From positions 16,502,001-16,566,000 of the forward strand of contig OZ005604.1 of assembly GCA_963930655.1 (NCBI GenBank): a stretch of 64,000 nucleotides of DNA, given 5' to 3'. The notes beneath the pieces are model-generated. The model saw only the letters and a list, made by a program, of their open reading frames with translations. It was not told the origin of the DNA and made no database searches. The DNA comes from Myrica gale (taxonomy: Eukaryota; Streptophyta; Magnoliopsida; Fagales; Myricaceae). The position numbers and the translations under genes were made by a program. Positions 11,218-22,878 of the stretch are shown piece by piece; position 1 is the first letter of the stretch, and every line of letters begins with the position of its first letter.

Positions 11218-12124
11218 GTTGTACACGATGAGCCATACAATGCACATATTAACCATAAGGACAATCACTAAAAAATAAATATTGTAATTCATTCCACTCA
11301 CCACACATATTGCTAGCGCCATCATACCCTTGTCCTTGAATGTTTTTTATGTTGAGATTGTGTCTAGCAAGAATGGTAGATATGCCATTTTTTAAGAGTT
11401 AAGACAAAAGTCTCCTTAACATGCATAATATCAAAGAATCGTTCTTTGACAAAACCATCTTTATCAATAAATCTCAGAATAAGAGCCATTTGTTCCCTTC
11501 TAGATTCATCTTGAGCTTCATCCACTATGATACAAAATTTTGAATCACCAATTTCTTCATGAATTGCAGTTCGTATCATTGTTTCCAAAACGTGCAAAAT
11601 CTCTTTTTGAATAGGATGAGGAGTATATTTTGCATTTTTTGGAGCATTTAACACAATCTCAACAATGTTCTCATTGTACGTTGATACAAGTTTTACCAAT
11701 TCAAGAAAATTATCACGATTTTTGGAGTCAGAACCTTCATTATGGCCTCTAATAGCACATGCTTGAGATGTTAAATAACGAATACAATCTACCGAAGTCT
11801 TTAATCGCAATCGATTATTCATGATTTATTTTGAGCTTTGCCTCTCCATCACCTTATCAATATGCTTAGATTGGTTCATCAAAGCCTCACAACACCTAAC
11901 CGCATTATTATGAGGTAAGCATGAATCTGTACCAACTTGACATAAAAAAGCACAATGATTGCCATCGTTTGCTTTTTTCCAATTTTGAAATCCTTTTATA
12001 GTAAATGCACTGACTCCAGAACGTCCTTTGGCTTTTTACTAAAAAGATAACATGGAAGAAATTATGCATCATCCTTTCAAGGAGAATAATCTAACCAATG
12101 ATACCTTATACCATGATGACTGAA

Positions 12125-12439
12125 ACCGACGATAACGACTTTCAGATCCTGAAAGTGGATACTCAGTGATGCAGACCAGGATCCGCAAGGCTTGGAAAAG
12201 TCCAAAAATGATTTAGCCAAGGGAAGATGATAGTTCTGGGATGCCACTCAACTAGGGGTAGCGGAAGTCACTTCGACGTTACTAATGTAGATGCCACTAG
12301 ATGCGACCAAGTCACACGTTTGATTGGTAGGAGGATGTCACTCAACTCCAAAGCAAGAGATACTTACAATAGTTATATTTTTTTGAATCAAAGTTTTTTT
12401 TCTTTATTTTGGATATTCATTCATATATAGAGTTCATTA
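12125..12439. other. Unassigned stretch between hAT transposase and Gypsy fossil
   Basis: No domain was recognised. The words GATGCCACTCAACTAGGGG and GATGTCACTCAACTCC about 100 bp apart hint at an internal repeat. It could be non-coding or LTR-derived DNA of the adjacent Gypsy fossil; this is a guess from position. Confidence 0.3.
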
Positions 12440-13400
12440 CATCATGGTCAAGCTAGGAAAAAACGAGATAATAAAGTCATAGACAATTTCAACACAAAAG
12501 AAATTAAATGCACTTTGAAATACGCTGTTTGTTGAGAAATGAAAAAATCCCACTTCTTTGGATGTTCTCCCACTAAACTTCTCAGCAAATTTTCAAAAGA
12601 TCTATTCACCACTTCAGTTTGTCCATCAATTTGAAGATGGTAAGCACTAGAGAATTGCAAGAGTCCCCAAAAGTTTTCATAGTGTCTTTCAAAAGTGACT
12701 AGCAAACTTCACATCACGATCCGAAGTAATGGACTTTGGAACACCATGTAGACAAACAACTTCTTTAAAAAATAAAGCAGCTATTTGAGATGCATCAGTA
12801 GAATTCTTATATGGGATAAAGTGAGCCATCTTGGAAAAATGATCCACTACCAGAAATATGCAATCAAACCCGTGTTGTGTTCTAGGCAAATCAAGAACAA
12901 TATCCATTGATAAGTCTTCCCAAGGAGCACGAGAGATTGGTAAGGAGCACGAGAGATTGGTAAATGTTGATAATAACCAGTGTTTTGAACTCCTCCTTTG
13001 GCCTTTTGACACAGTAGACAATTATGCACAAATCGAGCAACATCTCACTTCAACATAGGCCAAAAGTACCGCAACTTCACAAGAGCTTCAGTTTTGTCCC
13101 TTCCAAAATGTCCACCAAGTCCTCCAACTTGCAATTCCTTAATCACAAATAATCTTCTAAGAATATTTTGGCAAACAAAGTTGATTGCCTTTGAATAGAT
13201 GACCATTAATCAACAAATAATCTCTTCTCTTCTTTTCTCATCATTCAAATCTTGCAATACTTTTGAAAATAGTGGATCTAAAACATAATATATTGGTAAG
13301 AGATCAAAACCAGTAATTTCATAAGATATAGTTGTAAATAAGCTATGTCTTCAACTCAAACCATCAACACCTTGACCAATACAAAGGGTATTTCAACATA
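12440..13400 (-). mobile_element. Ty3/Gypsy fossil fragment (integrase region)
   Basis: A broken, truncated piece of a Ty3/Gypsy polyprotein on the minus strand. The end of the RNase H region, the H2C2 zinc-binding motif and the integrase core ([16 protein letters not shown]) are recognisable in order from right to left. No LTRs, primer site or target duplication were found. It lies within the right arm of the old hAT. Age cannot be estimated without LTRs but it looks old. Confidence 0.85.
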
Positions 13401-13787
13401 AGTTGCTAAAGAATACCTTTATGCAAGCTTTCTCCAAATTTTTGTTTCGAGCTCTTTTCGTTTTATCTCTCTTTGCTCCAATGCTGGTATTATGTGACTT
13501 CCTCTATTTAAAAAGTGTTTGGTTAAATATTTAATTTTTAAAAAGTGAGTTGAGGGGACCACTTCAATTTCAAAATTTTCAAACGTTCTGTATATATTTT
13601 TAGTTATTTTCAATTTTTAAAAAGTGTAAGTTGAGAGGACCACTTGAATTTCAAAGATATTTTTTTTTTTAAATTTTTTTTGGAGGCAACTCATCTCTTT
13701 TTATTTGGGGGTCTATTTTTTATATAGATTTTTTTAAAGAAAATTTTGGGGGGGTCATGGCCCCCTCCCTCCGCCACTGGTTGGGGG

Positions 13788-14400
13788 AGCTTTGCCTCTT
13801 CCCGTCTGTCCAACCCTTAGCTGGAGACTAGTAAAGTGGCTATCTTTTATTGATATGGAGGCTCCTCTAGAAAAGTGGGAGTGAGGTGCTTGACCACCCC
13901 TCATTTGGAACTGAAACTGTTGTAAACAACACAATTTAGATTAGAAACGGGTCTTTGGACCCGAGTTGGAATTATGAGCCTTTTGACTTGGTTGTATGAG
14001 GTATGTATGACCATTTAGATTGAGGTCTTTAAGGACATTTATTGTATGGCCCGTTAGACTTTAAATATTGCTGGAATGAGTTTTATCATTTTAAATGAAG
14101 TTTTGTGTTTAAAATGTTGATGATTTGCATGTCCAGGATGTTTTATTTTTTTTTGGAAAACTTTGGATAATTTCTAAGTTTTCAATGGATGTTTGCAACC
14201 ACCTTTTTATACTTCACTGATTGTAGCCATTGAATTTAATAGGTTGATAAATGATAGCGATTGATGGTGGTATTTGTCCAAATATTTATAGGCAAGGGTC
14301 TTCGAGTACCTCAAAATCGAAAGGTTTGTCAAAGTCTTTACTCGGTTCGTTGACTCTCTTTGTGTATGGATTCTAATAGATTTTTATTTGTCTCAATTAT
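13788..14400. other. Unassigned DNA right of the old hAT
   Basis: Moderately AT-rich. The first about 120 bp has a coding-like feel (CTTTGCCTCTTCCCGTCTG and on), but no protein was recognised. It is the pre-insertion neighbour of 880-961. Confidence 0.3.
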
Positions 14401-14419
14401 ATGGTTGCATTGTGTAGGG

Positions 14420-15135
14420 GATATGGTTCGAGCAGACAACAAGGAAGGTGCTTAATATTAGGACTTTAAAATAGAGAGATGAAGAGCATGTTTATGATTG
14501 GTATAATGTGTACGCAATTAGAATTAGGTTTAACATCCGTAGGAATTTCGGGTACAAGAATAAAGACAAAAGAGTACTATACATGTAAAACATTTGTGTG
14601 TAGCAAAAAAGACTTGAGAAATAGTGTTGAATTAGATGCGCCAGTGCTAAAGGAACGAGGAACTTCGTTGAGTGTATGGGAGGGAAAGCACCTCAGTTGC
14701 TTTTTACTGATCAGGATGCTGTGATGTTTACCACAATCCCCAATGTCTTACATACATCACTTCCTCTGTGTATGACATATTCAACAGAATGCATTGAATA
14801 AATTGGTTCATTGTTCCATTACAAAGATTTCAAGAAGTAATGGGATAAACTTTTGTTTGATGCTGATCGATGACCATGGACTACATGACAATGGATGGTT
14901 ACATAAGATGTATGAGAAGCGCGAGAAGTGGGTCTCGATGTACGTTCGAAGTATTTTCTGTGCTAGCAAAAGGACTACGCAATTGAGTGAAAGTTTTAAT
15001 GTGATCTTGCTTAAATACTTGAAGACTAAATATGCCTCGATCGGTGAAGTATGTCGATCGATCGGTTAAGAACGATGTTGTTTAAGATTTTGATACAGAA
15101 CGATCATCCTAGCCTGACGATCGGTGTTTATCGAG
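14420..15135 (+). pseudogene. FAR1/FRS-like (MULE-type) transposase remnant
   Basis: Translated pieces on the + strand fit the FAR1/FHY3-related and Mutator-like transposase pattern. A DNA-binding-domain piece reads DEEHVYDWYNVYAIRIRFNI (14477-14536). A core piece reads GGKAPQLLFTDQDAVMFTTI (about 14683-14742), with the acidic TDQD motif. A later piece reads WLHKMYEKREKW, then FCASKRTTQLSESFN (14896-15000), typical of the part before the SWIM zinc finger. Stops and shifts separate the pieces and the SWIM finger is not seen. It could be a decayed MULE of the Jittery/FAR1 type or a retired host FRS gene. Confidence 0.75.
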
Positions 15136-15139
15136 CTTG

Positions 15140-16335
15140 AAAAGTCAAAATGCTTTAAGGCCGTGGGTGAATAAAAAACACAGCCACGACAAGGAGGAGA
15201 TCGAAGACTTGTGGTAAGGAGCTATTTTCCATTAAACTTAGTCCAATCACCGTCATTTTGGTTGGGAGAGTGTTTAGAATAGCTTAAGGGTAAACCCAAG
15301 CTTAATTTGTGGGATTTTGGTGTGGATTTGATTCATTTTGGTGTTCATTTCATGCAAGAGGTAATTTACCCGACCTATACTATGATTTAGGAATGATTTT
15401 GTTGGTTATTTGGTATTTTTTTTATTTGTCTATTTGTGGGTATTTTGGATATGATTTGTGATGATAAGAGCTTATTAGGATGCTTTTAATATGTATATCA
15501 GAATGACCTTCTAATATGTTGTTGTAGGTTCAAGCATTACGTTCTCAAAATTCATGCACATCGGTCGATGAATTTGTATTAATTGGGGCAAGAGCCTAAT
15601 ACATGAGCGATGCATTATTCTGTATGTGTTGTGGACGGGTATAAATATCATACAGTACAACGGAAAGAACGACGGAGAACTCAGAACAGTGGTATTGTAG
15701 TATCGGGATCACATTAGGGAAATCCAACAAAATTTAATGGGAGACTTGTAGACATTTATGTCATTCAATACTTGCGGGGATATACAATATATTTGTTTAA
15801 GTGTAATTGGTGGGACGTTGGAGATCACCGTGGAATTCGTATCGATGAGAACTTTAAGAACATAAACACTTCTCGACTATGGTATTCAGAAGATCTATTT
15901 GTTTTGGAACATTAAGTAAGTTAAGTGTTTTATCTAGTTGATAATCTGTATACGTGGTGAGTCGTGCAGAAGTTGTAGTGTAGAAATACATATGACATTC
16001 CCGGCCCGGACCCGGAAGGTGAAATTGATGTAAATGTCGAATCGGTAGTATCCATCACGAATGAAGCGTACTAGGAGGATGATGTCATTGACTTGTTTAT
16101 AGCCTTACGACAGTTTAACCTTAATCCGCTACGGATGGATGATGTTACGCCAAACATCATCCAAGCTTCTGATGGAATTGATCGGCGGAAGAAAAGACAT
16201 ATAGATAGTAATGATGTTTTGGAGGGGGATGAAGCGAAAATTGAATAAAATACAAAGAAAGTCGGGAAGAAGATTCGTTCGAAAGTGATATCGACTCTAC
16301 TTAGGACGAGGCATTGGGTGATAACGTGCAATAAT
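15140..16335 (+). pseudogene. CACTA transposase remnant (DUF4216 region and tail)
   Basis: The + strand gives NSGIVVSGSH (about 15689), then RLVDIYVIQYLRGYTIYLFK and CNWWDVGDHRGIRIDENFKN (15745-15860), then NTYDIPGPDPEGEIDVNVES. This is the DUF4216 and C-terminal pattern of plant CACTA (TNPD-type) transposases. It has scattered stops and no clear N-terminal transposase domain. It belongs with the second CACTA gene at 17733-20165 and the right end near 21065. Confidence 0.8.
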
Positions 16336-16970
16336 TGGATTTTGATTAATAGTTCGGGTGCGCGTTGCGCAGGGACTCCAGGTATTGCAGCGGCGCAGCC
16401 ATGTCTGTGACTTGGAGAGCAAGAGAGGGAGAGGGATAGATTTAAAGCTCTGGAGCCGGTTTCTATTCCTATGCGGAGAAGATTTAAACTAAAACCATTT
16501 TCTTTGTTGTTTTCTTGAGCTCAAAGAAAAGAATAGAAGAAAGTGGAGGTGATCTGGTGGTGATCTTTTGTGGGTGACCAAAAAATATCTGGGTAAATTC
16601 GTTTTCCAGTTTTTTAGGATTCAAATTTATTCATGAAATTATCGTTGAATATCTTAAGAATTCAAACACAAATACAAATATATTTAACACAATTTTCAAC
16701 AATTCTACTAAAATCAATACATTTTAAAAAAATTATAACAAATTTTCTCTCTATACTTTTTCTCCTAATTTCAATATTTTTTTATTAAACACCTATAAAA
16801 CACTATTTTATATAAATATTCACAATTCTACTAAAATCCTACAGTTTTTTACAACATGAACATGCCCCTAGTTTGGGCGATGATTGAGAACTTGAGATCC
16901 AACCTATCTTCATAACATAGGACATTCAAACTATTAATAATCATCAATATATATTTTATAAGATATAACA
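16336..16970. other. Unassigned AT-rich DNA
   Basis: A GC-richer part (16360-16450) then AT-rich sequence with repeated ATTCTACTAAAATC words (about 16700 and 16828). No gene seen. Confidence 0.4.
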
Positions 16971-16974
16971 ATCA

Positions 16975-17625
16975 ATATTGTATCACTTAGACCATTTTTT
17001 ACACTTCAAGTTTAAGATATTAGTAGAGAGTATACCTTATCAGTTCAGCCAGTTCCCCGTCCCTTCGGTTGTGGCTTGTAGGTTGGAGAAGTTACAAAGG
17101 GACTTTTTGTGGGGTAGCAATGAGATCGAGCATAAGTTTCATTTGCTTAAATGGGAGAAGGTTTGTTGTCCCATTAGGCAATGTGGGTTGGGTATTAGAC
17201 GCTTACTCACTTTCAATAAGGCTTTGCTAGGGAAGTGGTTATGGCGCTTTGCTTTTGACAGAAATAGTTTGTGGTGGAATGTTGTAGTGGAGAAGTTTGG
17301 AAGTGAGTTAGGTGGATGAAGAACCCCTCAGAGGAGAGGGATTTATGGTGTTGTCCTATGGCGGTTCATCAGCAAAGGATGGGATCATTTTAGCCACTTC
17401 ATCAAGTTTGAGGTTGATCGTGGTAGAGTTCGATTTTGGAGTGACCTATGGTGTGGGGAGAGACCCTTGAAGCTTGTCTTTCCGTTCCTCTTTTCTATTG
17501 CCAGAAATAAGGATGCTCGGGTGGCGGATTATTGGGTGGAGAATTCTGGTCTGGGTGCTTGGAATGTTCAGTTTGTGAGGGACGCGAATGATTGGGAAGT
17601 TGAAGTTTTTTCGACCTTCTATTCT
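16975..17625 (+). pseudogene. L1-type LINE fragment (3' part of the reverse transcriptase ORF)
   Basis: The + strand encodes LEKLQRDFLWGSNEIEHKFH, LLKWEKVCCPIRQCGLGIRR, FNKALLGKWLWRF and, after one stop near 17320, VRFWSDLWCGERPLKLVFP. This is the conserved region after the RT domain of plant L1 elements (before zf-RVT). Both ends are truncated and no poly-A tail or target duplication was found. It lies between the two CACTA gene regions, so it is probably an insertion there. Confidence 0.85.
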
Positions 17626-17732
17626 CTTATTTTATTTGTAATGTTGATGTTTGCAAACTTTTTTTTGCTGTTATTGTCTCTTTTACCACATCTTTATCGT
17701 TTCTTTTGTTATGTCACAGCTTGTAGGGTGAA

Positions 17733-20165
17733 ATGAAGCATGAACGAGAATTTCCTTCAGTTACTTCTAGACAGTTACATGACGCACTCACTCCACTTAG
17801 TATGACTCCGATCCCGAGTCCTACCCAGAGCGTTCCTTCATTGAGACCGAACGAAGCCATGAGTCAAGGCATGCTAGCTAGTCCTAGTAGTTGTGCATGT
17901 AAGAAGACTAACTTTGTCAATTTCATTTTATGTAGCGACATTTGCTTCTAAGTGAGGGCGAGGTAGGATATGTGGGGTCGGTTTTGAGAAGAGTCTCGGG
18001 TCCAGTTCTAGGTCCGAAAAATTATCGTTGCATATCTCGGAGGGAGAGTGTAAAGGAGTGTCTTCCACTGCTGCCATCTATCCACGAAGATTGGAATGAT
18101 TTCGATCTCCGTTAACAAGTGGGCTGATCTTACTGCAGAAGTGAAGGAGTACATTATGGATCGGGTGTTGGTAGGATTAAACTCGTAAACATAGTATTCT
18201 TGGTTAAACATTTCGTTTATCATTGTAATATTGTATATTTTGGTACTTATGCAGGACCATTTCGACCTTGACTAAACACGTCAAGAGGACGTGAAGATTG
18301 TGGTCGAGACTTTGATGAGGGCACGTTGAGCGCACCGCAACCAGATACATGCGTATTTCAAGAAGTTCTCAAGTAAAGTGGCGGCGTTGCTGAAGCCCCA
18401 CTCAAATACCACGGAAGAACAGTGGAAGGAGTTATGTGATCTGTTCACCAGTGAAGCATTTTTGGTACGTGATTTACAAAAATTTGTTGCTTAAATATTA
18501 CATTTTTTTTTATTTCTAATTACTTAAAATATCGCAGAAACGAAGCAATTAAAATAAGAAAGGGGTAATTACACTTTATCACCCTCAAACTACCATGCCT
18601 TTTTCACTTTGCACCCCAAAGTACCACTTTTTTCACATTTTATTCTTAAACTACCATGCGCCAACAGTTTGCACCCTTCGCCTATAATTTCTGTCAATTT
18701 AGACGGAAAACTAATCACAGGCATCTCACGCGACTTTTTCCCACAAAATCTTCCTATTTTGCCCTCTGTCCAGAGGTGCAAAGTGAAAAAGACACGATAG
18801 TTTGTGGGTGATAAGTGTAATATCTTTTGTATTAAAAATTAGAAATTTGCGGAATAGGATTTTGAAAGTAGTTAAATTTGTTGGCATATTAAAGAATTCT
18901 AAATTCTTGATTTGAAATATTTTTTTAGTATTTAAAAAATAATAAAAAAATTAATAATATCAAATTTGATTTTAGTTTTACATATCTTAATTTTTTATTA
19001 ACTTAACCTTTTCCTTTAAATAATAATAATAATAATAATAAGAGGCTGTGAATGAAAAAAAGCTAATAAAAAAATTAAGATTTTTAGTGATAATTACACT
19101 TATCACCCTCAAATTACCATACATTTTTCACTTTGCACCCTTTGAACGGAGGGCAAAATGGGAAGATCATGTGGGAAAAAGTCACGTGAGACACACATGT
19201 TTGGTTTTCCGTCTAAATTGACAGAAATTATGGACGGAAGGTGCAAACTGTTGGGGCGTGGTAGTTTGATGATGAAATGTGACAAAAATGGTACTTTAGG
19301 GTGCAAATTGAAAAATGTATGGTGGTTTGAGGGTGGTAAGTGTAATTTCCCCAATAAGAAAAATAGATCAAAGTTGACTGTGAATGACGTTGCTGGTTCG
19401 GGTTCACTCAAACGCAGTCGAGCTTGCACGGTAAGTTAAGTACTAAATTATGAGTTTTAGTCATATTGTTTGTCAATAACTTTATGCTATTTTCATGAAG
19501 AAAAATCAAGAAAGCGGTGAAATCAATCATGGTAGCTTTATAAGAGGAATTATACTAACATAGATGGTGTCTGGACCTCAGATGGAGTGAAAGAAATTTA
19601 GGTATGTCACTTTCATTTTAATCTACTTTATGTAATTTATGTATATTTTATCTACTTTAATGTTTCTGGTAATTATTGTTATTTCTTAGGAACGAATGGA
19701 TTACTTCCAGCGCCAATGTGATTTAGAAGGGAAGTCAGGATATGTTCGAGGATTAGGACACGCAGTTAAGCCTCTGCCTTCATCAACTTTAATTACACAA
19801 TCTTCTGATTTGCAGTACCAGCTAGTGAAGGCAAAGGATGAGATAGAAGCAATGAGAGCTGCTAGAGAAAAAGACTTGCAAGAATTTGCAAAGAAGCAAG
19901 CTGAGATGGAGTCCTCGCTACGAGACCACCGTGAGGAGCAACTGGTGGAGCAATAGCTCATCCAGTTAGAGTAGGAGGAGAGCATTAAAAAGGAGCAAAA
20001 GTGCATGCTAGTGGAGCACGAGGATGCATGCAAAAGGAGCAAGAGCGCTTACGGGTAGAAATATCAAAGAAGTTGGAGATGAAAATATCCTCTGTAATGG
20101 AGAAGAAAATGAGCGACCTGTCAAAGCGACTATTCAGCCCAATTGGGGGCTCAAAAAGGTAGATA
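17733..20165 (+). pseudogene. Ptta/En/Spm-type (Transposase_24) CACTA gene remnant
   Basis: Recognisable pieces on the + strand: SVTSRQLHDALTPLSMTPIP (17755-17814), ADLTAEVKEYIMDRVL (about 18124-18171), a piece with KKFSSKVAALLKPHSNTTEE and WKELCDLFTSEAFL (18360-18465), and the C-terminal piece ERMDYFQRQCDLEGKSGYVR followed by a Glu/Lys-rich coiled-coil stretch (19690-20100). This matches the second gene of many plant CACTA elements. Introns, stops and an inserted Mutator-type element (18562-19352) break it up. Confidence 0.75.
18562..19352. mobile_element. 791-bp Mutator-type element with long, self-inverted arms
   Basis: Two arms of about 263 bp (18562-18824 and 19089-19352) are inverted copies of each other; the outer ends start GGGGTAATTACACTT and GGGGAAATTACACTT. 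AATAAGAAA stands directly outside both ends (18553-18561 and 19353-19361), a 9-bp target duplication as expected for Mutator elements. Each arm is also a small inverted repeat (ATTACACTTATCACC at its outer and inner ends), so the whole can fold in two ways. The about 264-bp centre is AT-rich and non-coding. Open frames in the arms are mirror images and not genes. It sits inside the CACTA gene remnant. Confidence 0.9.
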
Positions 20166-20339
20166 CAAGTATGTTGTAATAGCTTTGTGTTTATATATTA
20201 TTATGATGTTATTTTTTGACTTAATTTTACAGATCATTATGTATTATTATTGAACATCATTACTGTGATTATTGTAATATTACGTGTTGTATAATATTTT
20301 CTATTATTATTATTATTATTATTTAAACTGATTCTGTTA

Positions 20340-21065
20340 TTACTGTTTAATCGGCAATTTCAGAGATCGATAACTTATTGCGATAATGATCGATCACGAA
20401 TACCACCGATCAATCACAATTATTAAAACGACTAAAATAACGATCGATCAATAATACTACTGATCGAACGGATCCGTGCAAGCGATGTATTAATATTATA
20501 AACGACTGATCAATGGAGAAATAGACGAACGATCTTCTAATTCAGACGATCGATCATTAGCTGATACCGATCAATCACGTAGGAAATCATCATTCCATCG
20601 CTGAAATAAACAATCGATCGTCTCAAATTTTTACCGATCGATCGTCCAACCGTAACGAACGATCGGTTATGTAAACATGACAGATCGATGCAATTGAAAC
20701 GATTGATCGTCAATATTTGTAGATCGATCACCATTTTCTACTTGATCGATCATCGATCGGTATCATCTTTCGACCGACCATTTCCAAACAAAAATCGACC
20801 GATCGATGATTTCACCGATCAACCACTTCGGTTTGAGTGGTCAGTGAATTTAGCGATCGCTCGTGATATTTAGTGATGAAAAAATTTCGCCGCTAACAAC
20901 TCTTCGCGACGAAATTCGACTTTCTTCCCAATTTACATTTGGTGACGCTCATATGCAGACATAACTCGTGACGAAAAAATTTCTCACTAATTCTTTTAAT
21001 GACGAAATGTAGACTTTTAGAGACGTAAAACTTCGTCACTAAAAGCCAATTTTTTTTTTGTATTG
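20340..21065. repeat. Right end of the second CACTA: GATCGATC-rich subterminal array
   Basis: From about 20360 to 20870 the words CGATCGATC, GATCGATCA and CCGATCAATC occur some two dozen times in both orientations. From 20870 to 21065 GTGACGAAA / TTTCGTCACTAAAAG words occur, ending in TTTTTTTTTGTATTG, close to the CACTA terminus TTGTAGTG. The whole reads as the subterminal and terminal part of the CACTA whose genes lie at 15140-20165. The matching left end was not found. Confidence 0.7.
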
Positions 21066-21690
21066 TTTAATGTTCTAGATTTTACTCCTGATATTTCGGG
21101 CCATTTTTCTCCTACTAAACGTCATAATTTGAAAATAATTATTTTCCGAATAAAATGTTTCCCTTTGAGGTGGATTTCATATAATTTTTGAATTGCATCA
21201 ATCCGATATCTGACGTAGAAGATATGATAATAAAATTGACAACTACTCCGATAATATCGTACAATTAATTCTCCAGATACTGCGAGACCTATTTCGCCTG
21301 GTTAACGTCTAAATTTGAGAATATCTATTTCTGTAGAAAATATTTCTCTTTAAGTTAGAATTCTAATACTTCTTGTATTGTATTAATCAAATCTTAGAAG
21401 AAAGATATATGATAAAAATTACTGAAGGTTGCACAGGGGATCTTCCAATTCGGGATTTTTTCAAACTCGGTACCCGATATCAATTCATTCAACTTCTAGG
21501 TCTTCTTGCTTAATTGGATAAAGCCTAGTACTCGAATTAAGGTCCATCTCTTAGGGTTAGAATTCCAACTCTTCTTAATTTATTTCTTGCAAGAAAATCA
21601 TTTAAAATTAATCACAACTGGACACTTTGTAAAATAAAATTAAAGTTGGAAAAATACCATTAAAATGTCAAAATATACTTCTGGATTGGC
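21066..21690. other. Unassigned stretch
   Basis: Contains weak repeats of about 230 bp spacing (TGATAATAAAATTGAC/TGATAAAAATTACTG and GGCCATTTTTCTCC/GACCTATTTCGCC), but no gene. It may be old transposon DNA. Confidence 0.35.
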
Positions 21691-21694
21691 AAAT

Positions 21695-22878
21695 GAACAT
21701 GAAGAAGAAACATTCAAAGTGCATTTTTATGCACTCATCACCCATGAATCGAGATTCCACTTATAAACGACCATTGTGTGGTGGCATAAAAAACTTGTAC
21801 TGGTCCACAAGCCTCTCATATACCAGTTCAAGTGCCATCTTTTTTGCCCGGTACGTGTGGTTCTTGGAGACTTACACTTTATAGTCTCTACGAATATTGC
21901 CTCCAATACCGTGGGTGGCATGTTAGTGTCATCCCTTACATTTTTCACATACCCAACAGCTGTAAAATTGGCATTCAATTTGCTGTTCTTATGGTGCGTG
22001 TCACGAGAGTGTGTGAAATTATTCATTTTAATCTAAAAGGCTTCTTTTGTATACATAAAAGAATCGTGGATTTGTCAACCGCAATGAAGCACATAGACCG
22101 CTGTGACCCTCAGCTTATCACTCTTTTTGCAACGGTAGTCATACCTATTTTGGATGTCGTGCAACTTAAGTGCCTTTTTAAATAAGGGCAAGTCCCTAAA
22201 CTTCATTCCCGTTTCTAAGCGCATTGTATAATTCAACTCCTCTTCTCGAAACTACTTAATATTTCTCTTACAATGTCCACTATCAATGGAGTCATTATCC
22301 TCACGAGTACTCTCCATAACATCATAGTCGAAACCCCCAACAATCTTAGGCTCGTCCACTAAAACGTCGATATTCTGATCTGAATAGCTACATAGCTCAA
22401 GGTTGTCATCAAATTGAGAAAATTCACTAACATCTGCTTCCTCATTATCCCCCAACTACAATGACCATTTCATCATCAGAATAAGAACCCTCTTTCTCAA
22501 CATTAACACCCCCGTCTTCCTTCACAATATCATCAACACTCCTATCTTCCTCAGGCACTAACAATGGTTCACTAGTAGCATGCTCAACATAAATTCTCAA
22601 CGTGTCCCGACCTTCCAGAATTATTTTCAAAGTGATTGTCAGCACATTAACATTACATTTAAGAGGAGTAACTTCGGGCTGAGAGCCATCTCTTTCAAAC
22701 TTACACCACAACTCCACAACATCTGGATAGTTCATGGTTGACTTCAGAAACATCCATATATGGGTCACAGATATGTAATGAGGGTCAATGTCACTTAATT
22801 CGCTAACCTCCCCTACAATGTACTCCCCATTTCGAAAGTTCACCATCCCTCCATGATGCATAATACTTTTTACCATCT
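21695..22878 (-). pseudogene. MUDRA-like (Mutator) transposase, N-terminal half only
   Basis: The minus strand reads HHGGMVNFRNGEYIVGEVSE, then VVELWCKFERDGSQPEVTPL (22860-22650), the PB1-like N-terminus of plant MULE transposases. An acidic linker follows (FDDNLELCSYSDQNIDVLVD), then the zinc-finger-like MuDR region with FTHSRDTHHKNSKLNANFTA and TNMPPTVLEAIF (22020-21870). The catalytic DDE core and SWIM finger are absent, so the gene is truncated at about 21695. There are several frame breaks. Confidence 0.75.

Larger units (their letters stand above)
1131..12115 (-). pseudogene. hAT transposase (TTF-type zinc finger / DUF4371 / hAT dimerisation), broken
   Basis: On the minus strand the N-terminal part (about 12115 down to 11221) gives a decayed TTF-type start near 12100-12000, then a DUF4371 stretch with RNase-H-like motifs such as CIIVDEAQDESRREQMAL (11570-11480). 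The C-terminal part (2749 down to 1131) gives HQFFTKLNFIINMFQ, then NCFNIDNICSLVDNFYP and ends in ERVFSTMNIVKTRLRNK-type dimerisation sequence. Stops and shifts are frequent in both parts. The coding sequence is interrupted exactly by the CACTA element: joining the flanks across one GTT gives HCMAHRVQLALV, the conserved Cys/His segment of this family. The tail is present three times in tandem. The clade differs from the transposase of the younger hAT at 4900-7386. Confidence 0.85.
970..13779 (-). mobile_element. Old hAT (Tip100-like) element, split by a CACTA and a Gypsy fossil
   Basis: The right end reads as an inverted CAGTGGCGGAGG terminus (13768-13779), the usual hAT-Tip100 start. It is followed by GTTGGGGG (13780-13787), and the same eight bases stand at 962-969 on the left, as an 8-bp hAT target duplication should. 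The left terminus is not canonical: a run of about 18 G replaces the expected CAGTGGCGGA start, so it has decayed or expanded. Right subterminal DNA carries a two-copy repeat at about 13536-13575 and 13613-13655. The transposase reads on the minus strand in two parts either side of the CACTA at 2750-11217. Without the inserted DNA the element would be roughly 3.4 kb. It is not autonomous now. Confidence 0.7.

Noticed and set aside
10963-11325. Two overlapping open frames at the CACTA right end
   Set aside because: They translate the subterminal repeats and the insertion border.
18590-19439. Four frames of 63-106 codons
   Set aside because: Sense and antisense translations of the inverted arms of the Mutator-type element.
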